DNA from: Candidatus Fermentithermobacillaceae bacterium DTU015
GTDB lineage: Bacteria; Bacillota; Sulfobacillia; Fermentithermobacillales; Fermentithermobacillaceae
DNA length: 51,121 bases
Direction of reading: 5' to 3'
Assembly (NCBI GenBank): GCA_001513185.1
Contig: LFST01000008.1
Span: 20,220-71,340 of the forward strand
Shown here: positions 38,004 through 47,168 of the stretch, piece after piece
How positions within the stretch are numbered: position 1 is the first letter of the stretch
Layout: every line of letters begins with the position of its first letter
The notes under the pieces: model-generated
Told to the model about the DNA's origin: nothing
Seen by the model: only the letters and a program-made list of their open reading frames with translations
The model's database searches: none
Made by a program: the position numbers and the translations under genes

Positions 38004-39151
38004 TGCGCGTAAAGCCAGGATTGGAAGTGATGTTGGAAAACAGCCGGTACATTGACAAAAAGATAGGGCTTGTGACCAACCATACAGGGGTTGACTCCGG
38101 GCTTGAGCAAAACATCGATCTCATGCTTAGGCAAGGATACAAGATAACCGCACTGTTTTCCCCTGAACACGGCTTGTTCGGCGACTATCCTGACGGGGAA
38201 TATGTGGAAAGCTCCGTCTACCCCGGAACGGGAATTCCGATCTACAGCTTGTTCGGGGATACCCAGAAACCTACCGGAGATATGCTCCAAGACGTGGACG
38301 TGTTGATTTTCGATATCCAAGACATTGGCTCGCGGTACTACACCTACATGTCCACCATGCTGCTTTCCATGGAAGCTGCGTCCCAACACGGCGTGCAATT
38401 TGTAGTATTGGACAGGCCCAACCCTATAGGTGGCACAGATGTGGAAGGGAATGTGACCAAGCCTTCCTGGATATCCCCTGTTGCTTACGCCCACATCGCC
38501 ATCCGCCACGGGATGACTCCGGGTGAGATCGCCAGGTTTGTAGCCGCTCAAGAAGGCCTTCCGGAACCCCAGCTTGTACCCATGGAACACTGGTCCCGGG
38601 AAATGTATTTTCCGGATACAGAACTGCCCTGGGTGCCCACGTCCCCTAGCGCCCCGTCAATCGAAATGGCCCTGCTATATCCCGGTACCTGCCTCCTGGA
38701 AGGCACCAACGTATCTGAAGGCCGGGGTACCTCGGTGCCGTTTCAAGTGCTTGGCGCTCCGTGGATAGACGGGGCTGAGCTGTCCAAGGCCCTCAACGAT
38801 ATGGGGCTGCCCGGCGTCAAGGCCCGCCCGGCATACTTCAGGCCTTCTTTCAGCAAGTGGACTGACCAGGTCTGTAGGGGCATCCAAGTGCACATCTTTG
38901 AACCGGAAAAGGTGCGCCCTGTCGAACTAGGTGTGAGGCTGCTGTTCGCCTTAAGGGACCTGTACCCCAATCACTTCAGACTCACGCCCCCAGGCGCAGA
39001 CAGAAAGCGTTTCCTAGATCTTCTGTGTGGAGGCGATGATCTGAGTACTGCATTGGAAAACGACCACTCGCCGGATGCCCTTCTGGAAAAGTGGGCACAG
39101 GAAGCTGAAGAGTTTAGGAAACAGCGTCAGGATTACTTGCTATACCAGTGA
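38003..39151 (+). CDS. namZ: Exo-beta-N-acetylmuramidase NamZ (DUF1343)
   Basis: NamZ releases MurNAc from the non-reducing end of peptide-free glycan fragments; the Bacillus homologue is YbbC. The family blocks IGLVTNHTGVDS, FSPEHGLFGDYPDG, FDIQDIGSRYYTYMSTM, DRPNPIGG and LEGTNVSEGRGT are all present. The length of 382 residues lacks the secretion signal of the Bacillus protein, so it is probably cytoplasmic. AAAGGAGA precedes the ATG in the TAATG overlap with the kinase. Confidence 0.93.
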   Translation: MRVKPGLEVMLENSRYIDKKIGLVTNHTGVDSGLEQNIDLMLRQGYKITALFSPEHGLFGDYPDGEYVESSVYPGTGIPIYSLFGDTQKPTGDMLQDVDVLIFDIQDIGSRYYTYMSTMLLSMEAASQHGVQFVVLDRPNPIGGTDVEGNVTKPSWISPVAYAHIAIRHGMTPGEIARFVAAQEGLPEPQLVPMEHWSREMYFPDTELPWVPTSPSAPSIEMALLYPGTCLLEGTNVSEGRGTSVPFQVLGAPWIDGAELSKALNDMGLPGVKARPAYFRPSFSKWTDQVCRGIQVHIFEPEKVRPVELGVRLLFALRDLYPNHFRLTPPGADRKRFLDLLCGGDDLSTALENDHSPDALLEKWAQEAEEFRKQRQDYLLYQ

Positions 39152-39165
39152 AAGAAGGGGCTAGA

Positions 39166-40104
39166 ATGCGCTATTTTTTGGGGATAGACGGCGGGGGCAC
39201 CTCAACCACCGCATGCATAACCGATGACAAAGGCGAAGTGATTGGAACGGGCTCAGGCGGGCCCAGCAACATAAACTACACTCCCGAGAATCAAGTAAGG
39301 CAATCCCTGAAAGCTGCCATAGAAGCCGCTCTCAATTCAGCCAGGGCCAAATACCCGCATCTTACCATTTCAGCCGCGTGCGCGGCCCTTGCAGGAGCAG
39401 GCCAGGAGCGGAACAAGGCAAGGGCGGCCGGCCTGTTAGAGCCGCTTCTGGACACTACCCCCTTCCTGGTCGTCGAAGATGCAAAAGGCGCCCTTTACGG
39501 TGCACTTAGAGGGCAAGACGGCATAGCCGTAATCTCAGGCACAGGCTCCAACTGTCTGGGCGTGCGCCAAGGCAAATACAAGCGGTCAGGCGGATGGGGC
39601 TCCCTTTTAGGAGATGAAGGCAGCGGGTTCAGCATAGCCAGAAAAGGGCTTATCGCTGCCCTAAGAGGTTACGACGGGAGGAGTCCGGCAACTTCCCTCA
39701 CCCAAAGGTTTGTGGCCCGTTTTGGGTTGGAGACCCCTGAAGATATCATTGGGGCAGTCCACCCCTTGAGCCGGCATGAGATCGCAAGCTTGGCCGTGGT
39801 AGTGTTTGAAGAGGCAGAAAACGGCGACATCCTGGCCCGCAAGATCATCCAGGAAGAAGCCTTAGAACTGGCTGTCATGGTACGGGCGGTATACCAGGGA
39901 CTGGGATTTTCGGGAGAAACGCTTGTAGCCATGGTGGGCGGCTGTTTCTCCCAAACCGTGCTCAAAGAGGCTTTTATCTCCCAGCTTAAATCAGCCCTGC
40001 CTGAGGCCAGGCCAATATTCCCCATGGAGCCGCCCCACGTAGGGGCTGCTTTGCTTGCCCGGGATGCCCTGCTGCCCGGACAAAGCTCACAAAACCAACA
40101 TTGA
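39166..40104 (+). CDS. murK: MurNAc/GlcNAc kinase, BadF/BadG family (MurK-like)
   Basis: This ASKHA-fold kinase resembles clostridial MurK, which phosphorylates MurNAc and GlcNAc at C6. The phosphate-1 motif is FLGIDGGGTSTTACITD, a second is VISGTGSNCLGV, and GGWGSLLGDEGSGFSIAR is the sugar-kinase signature. An upstream GTG overlaps the namZ stop, but the ATG at 39166 follows GAAGGGG and is preferred (312 aa). Position before the MurQ fusion gene supports MurNAc as substrate. Plain GlcNAc kinase is the alternative. Confidence 0.85.
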   Translation: MRYFLGIDGGGTSTTACITDDKGEVIGTGSGGPSNINYTPENQVRQSLKAAIEAALNSARAKYPHLTISAACAALAGAGQERNKARAAGLLEPLLDTTPFLVVEDAKGALYGALRGQDGIAVISGTGSNCLGVRQGKYKRSGGWGSLLGDEGSGFSIARKGLIAALRGYDGRSPATSLTQRFVARFGLETPEDIIGAVHPLSRHEIASLAVVVFEEAENGDILARKIIQEEALELAVMVRAVYQGLGFSGETLVAMVGGCFSQTVLKEAFISQLKSALPEARPIFPMEPPHVGAALLARDALLPGQSSQNQH

Positions 40105-40116
40105 GAGGTCATGCCA

Positions 40117-42201
40117 ATGAAAGCTCAAAACTTCGTTCCCAGAACCGAAAACTCAAACCCCCTCACCAGAGACATAGATACTTGGCCTTTGCGCAAGATC
40201 CTCGAAGTGATGAACTCAGAAGACCACAGGATAGCCCCTGCAATAGCCAGGGAGATTCCCAATATCCAGAAAGCTGTGGAACTTGTGGTCGATAGCCTGT
40301 CAAGAGGCGGCCGCATGTTCTATGTAGGTGCAGGCACCAGCGGACGCCTGGGGATACTTGACGCAGCCGAACTTAAGCCCACCTTTGGCCTGCCGGATGA
40401 CAGGGCCATAGCCATTATATCCGGGGGCAAACAGGCGGTGTTCTCTGCAATTGAAGGCGCTGAAGACAGCGAAGATGACGGAAAGCAAGCGCTTATGGCC
40501 CACAGCCCCACTGAGCGCGATGTGGTAATCGGCATCACTGCCAGCGGCAGGACTCCCTTTGTATTGGGTGCTATGAAAGCAGCAGCTGCTGCAGGCGCCA
40601 AGGCCATCGCCGTGGTTGGCGACCCAAGAGGGCCGGTCGCACAGTACGCCCAGACCACCATTTCCCCTGATGTAGGGCCTGAAGTGATCACAGGCTCAAC
40701 CCGCCTAAAGAACGGTACCGCCCAGAAGATGGTGCTCAATATGATATCCACCGCGTCAATGGTCGTCTTGGGCCGGACGTACTCCAACCTCATGGCCGGT
40801 ACCAGCCCTACAAACCAGAAGCTTACATCCCGGGCCAGGCGTATCCTCAGGGAAGCTACCGGATGTGGCCCCGATGAAATACAAAACGCCCTGGAACAAA
40901 CCCACGGGGAGATCGCGCCGGCGCTCATCATGCTCATGGCCGGGGTAGGGGTAGATGAAGCCAAGAGTGCCCTGCGGCAAGCTTCCGGTTCCATACGGAA
41001 AGCCCTGGGACTTGCCATGAGAGCAAGTGCTGACGAAAGGAGGACGTTTGCAGTGCCACAACCAGATGCAGACAGCAGTACCAAACCTGACCTGCCTCTG
41101 GGTACACCGGAAGAAGCAGGTTTCAATCGGGAAAGGCTTGAACACGCGTTCCAGGTAGTTGCCCAAGCCGTAGGTGACGGCAGCGGGCCCATACCTGGCG
41201 CGGTAGCCCTGGTGATCAGGAACAACGTGGTAATCGGGCCCAGGGCATGGGGATGGGCTGTGAAGACACCTGAGCGGATCCCGGTAACACCAAACACCAT
41301 CTTCGATATGGCTTCCCTCACTAAGGTAATGGCCACTACCCCGTCAATACTCATCTTGTGTGAACAGGGCAAGTTCCGCCTGGACGATCCCGTAGCCATG
41401 TTCATACCTGAATTTGCAGCCCACGGCAAAGATGCCATCACTATAAGGCACCTTTTGACCCACACGTCCGGGCTGCCCGACCACATCAGGTTCTGGCAGG
41501 AAGGACTAAGCGGCAAGCAAATCGTAGAACGGATATGCTCCATGGAGATCCCTCAAGGTAACGAGCCCGGCAAGCAAGTGATATACAGCGACCTTGGGTT
41601 CATACTTCTGGGCGAAATCATTGAACGGATAACCGGAATGAACATCCAGCAATTCGCAGAGCAAAACGTGTTTAAGCCTCTAGGTATGCATGACACATAT
41701 TTCGTGCCCCCTGATGAGCTTAGGCACCGGATAGCCGCAACCGAGTACCGCGAAGATCTCGGCAGGGTGATGTGGGGAGAAGTCCACGACGAAAACGCCT
41801 ACGCCCTTGGAGGAATAGCCGGCCACGCAGGCTTGTTTAGCACAGCAGAAGATACTGCCAGGTATGCCCTGATGTGGCTCAATAACGGCAGCTGGGGCGG
41901 CGCCAGGATCCTGGGAAGGCGTACAGTGTGGGCGGCCATTAAAGAACAAGTAAACCTCGAAGAACGCAGGAGCCTGGGTTGGATGCTCAAGTCCAGGGCT
42001 TTTTCCTCAGGCGGTGATCTCTTGTCAGACATGGCATATGGACACACAGGATTCACAGGCACTAGCCTTTGGTGCGACCCGGTTCACAATCTTGCCATCA
42101 TCCTGCTCACCAACAGGGTGCATGTGGGACGTGAAGGCAACGCCCATATAAGGCTGCGGGCAACCTTTGCCAACGCAGTAGCAGCGGCAATTGAACAATG
42201 A
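40117..42201 (+). CDS. murQ: MurNAc-6-P etherase fused to serine beta-lactamase-family amidase (MurQ-AmiE)
   Basis: Residues 1 to about 305 are a complete MurQ: GAGTSGRLGILDAAELKPTF, the SIS-fold GITASGRTPFVLGAM, and STRLKNGTAQKMVLNMIST. It splits MurNAc-6-P into GlcNAc-6-P and D-lactate. After a 20-residue linker, residues about 325-694 are a class-C-beta-lactamase-like domain with SLTK (about 400), YSD (about 491) and GHTGFTG near the end. In Bacillus, AmiE, an N-acetylmuramyl-L-alanine amidase of this fold, is encoded beside MurQ and NagZ. The fusion puts the amidase in the cytoplasm. The ATG at 40117 has GAGAGG seven bases upstream. No frameshift or stop lies between the domains. Confidence 0.9.
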   Translation: MKAQNFVPRTENSNPLTRDIDTWPLRKILEVMNSEDHRIAPAIAREIPNIQKAVELVVDSLSRGGRMFYVGAGTSGRLGILDAAELKPTFGLPDDRAIAIISGGKQAVFSAIEGAEDSEDDGKQALMAHSPTERDVVIGITASGRTPFVLGAMKAAAAAGAKAIAVVGDPRGPVAQYAQTTISPDVGPEVITGSTRLKNGTAQKMVLNMISTASMVVLGRTYSNLMAGTSPTNQKLTSRARRILREATGCGPDEIQNALEQTHGEIAPALIMLMAGVGVDEAKSALRQASGSIRKALGLAMRASADERRTFAVPQPDADSSTKPDLPLGTPEEAGFNRERLEHAFQVVAQAVGDGSGPIPGAVALVIRNNVVIGPRAWGWAVKTPERIPVTPNTIFDMASLTKVMATTPSILILCEQGKFRLDDPVAMFIPEFAAHGKDAITIRHLLTHTSGLPDHIRFWQEGLSGKQIVERICSMEIPQGNEPGKQVIYSDLGFILLGEIIERITGMNIQQFAEQNVFKPLGMHDTYFVPPDELRHRIAATEYREDLGRVMWGEVHDENAYALGGIAGHAGLFSTAEDTARYALMWLNNGSWGGARILGRRTVWAAIKEQVNLEERRSLGWMLKSRAFSSGGDLLSDMAYGHTGFTGTSLWCDPVHNLAIILLTNRVHVGREGNAHIRLRATFANAVAAAIEQ

Positions 42202-42217
42202 TAAGGAGGATAGTCTG

Positions 42218-43849
42218 TTGGAACAGCTCACCCTTGAACAGAAAGTCGGACAGGTGTTTATGTTCGGGTTTCCGGGAAAGGACCCTGAAAATGCCCGCTA
42301 CTTGGTCCAGAACCTCCAACCGGGGGGCATCATCTATTTCGCCCGCAATTGCGGCACTGTTGAAGAAGTAGCCGCGCTTTCCGCCCTGCTGCAACAGTGG
42401 GCCACTACTTCCTGTTCAGGCATCCCCCTGTTTATCGCGGCCGACCAGGAAGGCGGAGTGGTAGCCAGGCTGACCCAGGGGATTTCAGTGATGCCTGGCC
42501 CCATGGCACTTGCCGCTGCAGTGTCAGACGGAAGGCCGGAGCTGATCGAAGAAGCGTCGTGGGCAATGGCTATACAGCTCCGCAGTGCCGGTATTAACCT
42601 CAACTTGGCACCTGTGCTCGACGTAAACGACAATCCTGAAAACCCGGTCATAGGCATTAGATCTTTCGGGGAAAATCCCCAACTGGTCGCTAGACACGGC
42701 GTGCTTGCTGCCCAGGGCTTGCGCCGGGGAGGGGTGATTGCAACGGGCAAGCATTTCCCAGGCCACGGCAACACCTCTGTTGACTCCCATTTGGACTTGC
42801 CTGTGCTTCCCCACTCCTTAGAGCGGCTGAATTCATGCGAACTTGTGCCGTTTAAGCAAGCAATAGAAGCCGGTATCCCGGCGATCATGACCGCCCATAT
42901 CGTGTTCCAGGCTATTGACCCTGAAAAACCTGCCACCTTATCAGGCCCGGTACTTAAGGGGCTGCTCAGAAACACCTTAGGCTTCAAAGGGGTCATAATG
43001 ACAGACTGCCTCGAGATGAACGCCATTGCAGAGCATTTTGGCACCGCAAGGGGCGCTGTAGAGGCGTTTAAGGCCGGGTGTGACTTGCTGCTTATCTCCC
43101 ACACCCGCAAGCTACAGGAAGAGGCTTGGCACGCCCTGCTGGAAGCGGTCAAGTCAGGTGAGATCCCCGAGGAACGGCTGGACGAATCAGTTGCCCGCAT
43201 CCTGGAGCTTAAGCGGGCATTTCAAATTCCTAACCCTCTGCCTGAGGCAGACGCATACCACCCCAGGTTTGAACAGCTGTCCCGCGATCTCCACGTGAGT
43301 TCGATCACCCTGGTGAAAAACGAAAAAGGTTTGTTCCCGCTGGCCGTGCCCGCAGGCCGCAAGTTAAGGTTATGTGTGGCTGCCACCATGCCCAAGCGCT
43401 TGCTCCAAGTAGAAGATGACCCAAGCCGGTATCCCGGCCTGTCATTGTCCGGGCCCAGGACACACCTGGCCAAGAGCTTGCTTGAGGTTGGCAGTTCCCT
43501 GGAAATAGGGCTGGTAATAGATGAAGTTGACATGGATGCGCCAGGCGCCTTGGAGACTTGCCTGAGCTTGTCCCAGGAGGCTGACGCAACCATCATCCTC
43601 ACCCAAGATGCAGTAAAGAACCCTGCCCAAGCAAGGTTTGCTCAGGCAGTAGTCGAAAAAGTGCCAGACACTTTGCTCATCGCAAGCAGGAGCCCTTACG
43701 ACATCCGGGTGATCCCTGGGGCTCATACGTACTTGTGCACGTACAGTAACCGCCCAGAAGCCATGGACGCCCTGGCACATGTGCTACTAGGCAAGAAGGT
43801 ACCGGCAGGCAGATTGCCTGTAACCATACCGGGGCTCAAAGCAGACTGA
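42218..43849 (+). CDS. nagZ: Beta-N-acetylglucosaminidase NagZ (GH3)
   Basis: NagZ removes GlcNAc from GlcNAc-MurNAc fragments. The GH3 barrel has FIAADQEGGVVARLTQG and the His/Asp catalytic loop GKHFPGHGNTSVDSH, with the nucleophile in GVIMTDCLEMNAI. The C-terminal domain (about 370-540) resembles that of the Bacillus type. The TTG at 42218 follows AAGGAGG by eight bases and is preferred over a TTG inside murQ (543 aa). No signal peptide is seen, unlike the secreted Bacillus enzyme. Confidence 0.93.
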   Translation: MEQLTLEQKVGQVFMFGFPGKDPENARYLVQNLQPGGIIYFARNCGTVEEVAALSALLQQWATTSCSGIPLFIAADQEGGVVARLTQGISVMPGPMALAAAVSDGRPELIEEASWAMAIQLRSAGINLNLAPVLDVNDNPENPVIGIRSFGENPQLVARHGVLAAQGLRRGGVIATGKHFPGHGNTSVDSHLDLPVLPHSLERLNSCELVPFKQAIEAGIPAIMTAHIVFQAIDPEKPATLSGPVLKGLLRNTLGFKGVIMTDCLEMNAIAEHFGTARGAVEAFKAGCDLLLISHTRKLQEEAWHALLEAVKSGEIPEERLDESVARILELKRAFQIPNPLPEADAYHPRFEQLSRDLHVSSITLVKNEKGLFPLAVPAGRKLRLCVAATMPKRLLQVEDDPSRYPGLSLSGPRTHLAKSLLEVGSSLEIGLVIDEVDMDAPGALETCLSLSQEADATIILTQDAVKNPAQARFAQAVVEKVPDTLLIASRSPYDIRVIPGAHTYLCTYSNRPEAMDALAHVLLGKKVPAGRLPVTIPGLKAD

Positions 43850-43866
43850 TTTGTGGAGGTAGCAGG

Positions 43867-45099
43867 ATGATAGATTGGCTCACAAAGATCAGGGACAAAC
43901 CATCGAGGATGGTAATAGGGCTGATGTCAGGCACTTCCGCTGACCAGGTAGATGCCTGCCTTTGCGAAATTACGGGATTTGGGCTCGATACCAGGGCCAG
44001 AGTGGTGCACCTGGCGTCAGTAGATTATCCGGAACGCGTAAGGCACCTCCTCACCCACAGGATAGGCAGCCTCACTGTGGAAGAAGTAGCCAGGCTCAAT
44101 TTCCTGATAGCCCAAGTGTTCGCCCAAGGGGTGCTCAAATGTATCCAGCAGGCAAACTACCGCCCGTCCCAAATCGACTTCATCGCTTCCCACGGCCAGA
44201 CCCTGGCCCACTATCCTGAAGCAGACAATGATTGCTTGCCTGTACCCGCCACCCTTCAGGTAGGAGATATCTCGCTGATAGCCCAGCTCACCGGGATTGT
44301 CACCATCGGGGATTTCCGCCCTGCCGATATGGCCCAGGGAGGTCAGGGGGCACCCTTGGTCCCCTATGCCGACCTGGTCCTGTTCAGAGACTCTTCCATA
44401 GGCAGGGTGGTTCAGAATATCGGAGGGATAGCCAACCTCACCTACCTTCCCCCGGGCTGCACCCCTGAGCAAGTTGTGGCATTCGATACAGGCCCCGGCA
44501 ACATGGTGATCGACGCCATAGTGGACAAGTTGACCCAGGGCAGGCAGACCATGGACATGGACGGAAAACTCGCTCTATCGGGCACAGTAAACCAGGAATT
44601 CCTGAGCTGGCTCATGTCCCATGAATACTTCGCCAAGCCCCCGCCTAAATCTACCGGCAGAGAAGAATTTGGAGTCCAATATGCCGCACAAATCCTGGAG
44701 CAATACGCACAGTTCACCAAGAAGTCCGGGGCAACATGGGACCCTGCTGTGCACCTTGAAGACATAGTGGCAACAGTATCAGAGCTTACGGTCCGGTCGA
44801 TAGTTGAAGCTTACAAGTCGTGGATCCTCCCCAAAGGGCCCATCCACCAAGTAATCCTGGGAGGAGGCGGCGCGCGTAACCCTTATCTTGTCAGCAGGCT
44901 GGAGCAAGAGCTATCGGAGTTTAGCCCCGGCATCCAGGTGCTCACCCACCAGCATTTCGGGATATCCGACAAAGCCAAAGAAGCCCTGGCGTTTGCCATC
45001 TTGGGAAACCAGTTTGTGGGGGGCATGGCCAACAACGTGCCGGCGGCCACCGGCGCATCCCGGAGTGTGATCATGGGCAAACTGGCACTTCCGTGGTAA
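43867..45099 (+). CDS. anmK: Anhydro-N-acetylmuramic acid kinase
   Basis: AnmK opens and phosphorylates 1,6-anhydroMurNAc to MurNAc-6-P, the MurQ substrate. The N-terminal MVIGLMSGTSADQVDACLCE, the catalytic IGDFRPADMAQGGQGAPLVP, and the ATP motif NIGGIANLTYLP are diagnostic. The length of 410 residues is slightly long. GTGGAGG precedes the ATG. Its presence implies that anhydro ends, made by lytic transglycosylases, reach the cytoplasm. Confidence 0.96.
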   Translation: MIDWLTKIRDKPSRMVIGLMSGTSADQVDACLCEITGFGLDTRARVVHLASVDYPERVRHLLTHRIGSLTVEEVARLNFLIAQVFAQGVLKCIQQANYRPSQIDFIASHGQTLAHYPEADNDCLPVPATLQVGDISLIAQLTGIVTIGDFRPADMAQGGQGAPLVPYADLVLFRDSSIGRVVQNIGGIANLTYLPPGCTPEQVVAFDTGPGNMVIDAIVDKLTQGRQTMDMDGKLALSGTVNQEFLSWLMSHEYFAKPPPKSTGREEFGVQYAAQILEQYAQFTKKSGATWDPAVHLEDIVATVSELTVRSIVEAYKSWILPKGPIHQVILGGGGARNPYLVSRLEQELSEFSPGIQVLTHQHFGISDKAKEALAFAILGNQFVGGMANNVPAATGASRSVIMGKLALPW

Positions 45100-45139
45100 C
45101 CTAGCAAAGATAACCTATATCAGCAGGAGAGTCGTAACC

Positions 45140-46159
45140 TTGGATGAACTGAAGTACATGAAGTTTCCGGGAAACACTTGTGCAAAATACAACATTCTAT
45201 ACATGCTGCTAGAAGCGCAGGGCACGATAGTTCCGTGGGAACAAATAGCGACCTGCGCCGGGACCACCGCTGAAGAAGCCCGGAGGTATGTCAAGAGTCT
45301 ACTTGACCAGGGCTTCCCTGTGGAGATCCATGGACACACAGGATGTGTGATTCCAGCAGACGAGGACATCCTATCGCCCTCCAGGATTTACAAGCATCTT
45401 AGAACCCGCGCCTTGGGCAGGCACATCCGTTACACCTTCACCACGGCTTCAACCAATGACGATGCCAAGTGCCTTGCAGCCGGCTCGCCCGACGGCACTT
45501 TGGTGATATGCGAAACCCAGACCAAAGGCAAGGGCAGGCTGGGCAGGCAATGGGAATCCCCCAGAGGCGGAATATTCATGTCGCTTATCCTAAAGCCTCA
45601 AATCCAGCCAACCCTGCTCCCTCCCCTGTCACTTGTGGTGGGATACGCCACTGCAACCGCGCTGAGCCGTTTTGGGCTCCAAGCAGTGGCAAAGTGGCCC
45701 AATGACGTCTTGGCCAAGGGGCGCAAACTGTCGGGAATACTATGCGAGATCGGCGCTGCGCAGGGTAAGCTTGAATATGTGGTCGTGGGGATCGGGATTA
45801 ACGCCAATATCTCCACAGCCCAGATGCCCTCCGCTGTGCGGCATAGGTCCACGTCTATACTGGACCAAACCGGACGGCGTGTAGACAGGAATCTTGTTAT
45901 TGCAGAAGTGCTTAGCCGGTTTGAACCGGTTTACTTGAAGTTCTTGGAGTCCGGAATCGGGGCCCTGATACCTGAAATCCAAGGTTCAATGGCCTATGTC
46001 GGGAGCTCGGTAGTGATCAGCAACAGGGCCATGGGTTCAGACGAAACATACAGCGGCGTGCTCCAGGGGCTGGACGAGCACGGCCGGCTGCTCCTCCGCA
46101 CTTGCAGCGGAGAAATCCAGGCGTTTGCAGCAGGGGACTTGTCTCTCAGGCCTCAATAG
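45140..46159 (+). CDS. birA: Biotin-protein ligase / biotin operon repressor
   Basis: BirA joins biotin to carboxylase subunits and can repress biotin genes. An N-terminal winged helix (about 10-75) precedes the ligase core with ETQTKGKGRLGRQWESPRGG, KWPNDVLAKGRKLSGILCE and VVVGIGINAN. A C-terminal SH3-like domain ends in TCSGEIQAFAAGDLSL. The length of 339 residues fits the regulatory class. The start is TTG with GGAG ten bases upstream. It is last in the plus-strand run and unrelated in function to wall salvage. Confidence 0.94.
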   Translation: MDELKYMKFPGNTCAKYNILYMLLEAQGTIVPWEQIATCAGTTAEEARRYVKSLLDQGFPVEIHGHTGCVIPADEDILSPSRIYKHLRTRALGRHIRYTFTTASTNDDAKCLAAGSPDGTLVICETQTKGKGRLGRQWESPRGGIFMSLILKPQIQPTLLPPLSLVVGYATATALSRFGLQAVAKWPNDVLAKGRKLSGILCEIGAAQGKLEYVVVGIGINANISTAQMPSAVRHRSTSILDQTGRRVDRNLVIAEVLSRFEPVYLKFLESGIGALIPEIQGSMAYVGSSVVISNRAMGSDETYSGVLQGLDEHGRLLLRTCSGEIQAFAAGDLSLRPQ

Positions 46160-46173
46160 ACAAGCCAATCAAG

Positions 46174-46203
46174 ACGCCTGCCGGTCCGATGTCCGGCAGG
46201 CGT
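46174..46203. terminator. Strong hairpin between convergent birA and dppA
   Basis: ACGCCTGCCGG and CCGGCAGGCGT form an 11-bp perfect stem with an 8-base loop. It lies 14 bases after the birA stop and 41 bases after the dppA stop on the other strand. Flanking U-runs are weak on both sides, but position suggests a bidirectional terminator. Confidence 0.75.
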
Positions 46204-46244
46204 ATCTGTTTGCTAAACGGCTTTACACCTCAAGTACCGGCAGC

Positions 46245-47048
46245 CTATGCCAGTGCCATCATGGTGCGTGCACCGCGGTATGCTTCAAGGTAATCCTTTC
46301 CGGTAAACTCAACGGTCACCGGGTCTATGCGTACGGCCCCGGGCATAATTGACGCCCCGTCTGCATGGACTGAAGTGTGGAACTGAATCCTGACGGTGCT
46401 GGGCGCCTCAGGTACCACTGGTTTATATTTCTCAAGGTTCTTGAGGCTCAGAGCCACTCTTTCGCGGATGAGTTCCTGGGCCTTCACAGGATGGATGCAC
46501 ATTGCTGAAAATTGGCTCCTGGGCTCTTTCACCGCTACCGTTTCAATGTCGCCCAAGAGCTCTTTTGCCTCTTGGACCACCACAGAGTCGCCGGAAACAA
46601 ACACCACAGGTACCCCGTAATAGCCTGCGATGAGGGCATTCATCCCCGTCTCGCCCAGGCACTTGCCGTTTACCCAGAAATGGGCCACCTTGCCTGTGTA
46701 AGTATGGTTGAGCACCCCGGTGGTTGACGCCCGGGAATGGTAACCGACGAACATTGCCGCATCAAAGTCCGGGCTTATTCCTTCCATCATGGACATGGGC
46801 TTTGCTGTGCCGGTTATAAGCTTGACCCTGGGATCCAGGTCTTCGATGATGATGTTCCGCATCCCGCCGTGGGAGTCATTGATGATCACTTCGGTGGCGC
46901 CTGCATCGAATGCCCCTTTGGCTGCGGCATCTGCTTCCTTGGTCATGAGCCGCCTGAATCTTTCATAGCTGTCTTTGCCGTACACAGTGTGGTCCCAATG
47001 GACTACGCCTGTAATGCCCTCCATGTCTACTGAAATGAATACTCTCAT
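46245..47048 (-). CDS. dppA: D-aminopeptidase DppA (M55)
   Basis: DppA is a zinc D-aminopeptidase that cuts D-Ala peptides. Counting from the ATG at 47048, the Bacillus metal ligands and nucleophile fall at the same numbers: D8, E10 (SVDMEGITG), H60 (NDSHGGMRN), H104 (GYHSRAS), H115 (LNHTYTGK) and E133 (LGETGMNAL). The longer in-frame ATG at 47069 adds seven residues and breaks this register, so 47048 is chosen (267 aa). It is convergent with the salvage operon and could process the D-Ala peptides released by the AmiE domain. Confidence 0.94.
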   Translation of the reverse strand: MRVFISVDMEGITGVVHWDHTVYGKDSYERFRRLMTKEADAAAKGAFDAGATEVIINDSHGGMRNIIIEDLDPRVKLITGTAKPMSMMEGISPDFDAAMFVGYHSRASTTGVLNHTYTGKVAHFWVNGKCLGETGMNALIAGYYGVPVVFVSGDSVVVQEAKELLGDIETVAVKEPRSQFSAMCIHPVKAQELIRERVALSLKNLEKYKPVVPEAPSTVRIQFHTSVHADGASIMPGAVRIDPVTVEFTGKDYLEAYRGARTMMALA

Positions 47049-47168
47049 CCTGAAATGCCCCCAATTCATTTGTGTGTTTGGAACAGGCTAACACTTTTGC
47101 ACCAAATAGTAGTGTTCTGCGTTTGTCGCGGGTTTCCTGCCAGAATCTTGTGTTTACTGCGCCAATTT

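Noticed and set aside
40320-41543. 407-residue open frame antisense to murQ-amiE, and a similar 288-residue one at 42334-43200
   Set aside because: Both are shadows of well-supported enzymes with conserved motifs; no start signals or recognisable domains.
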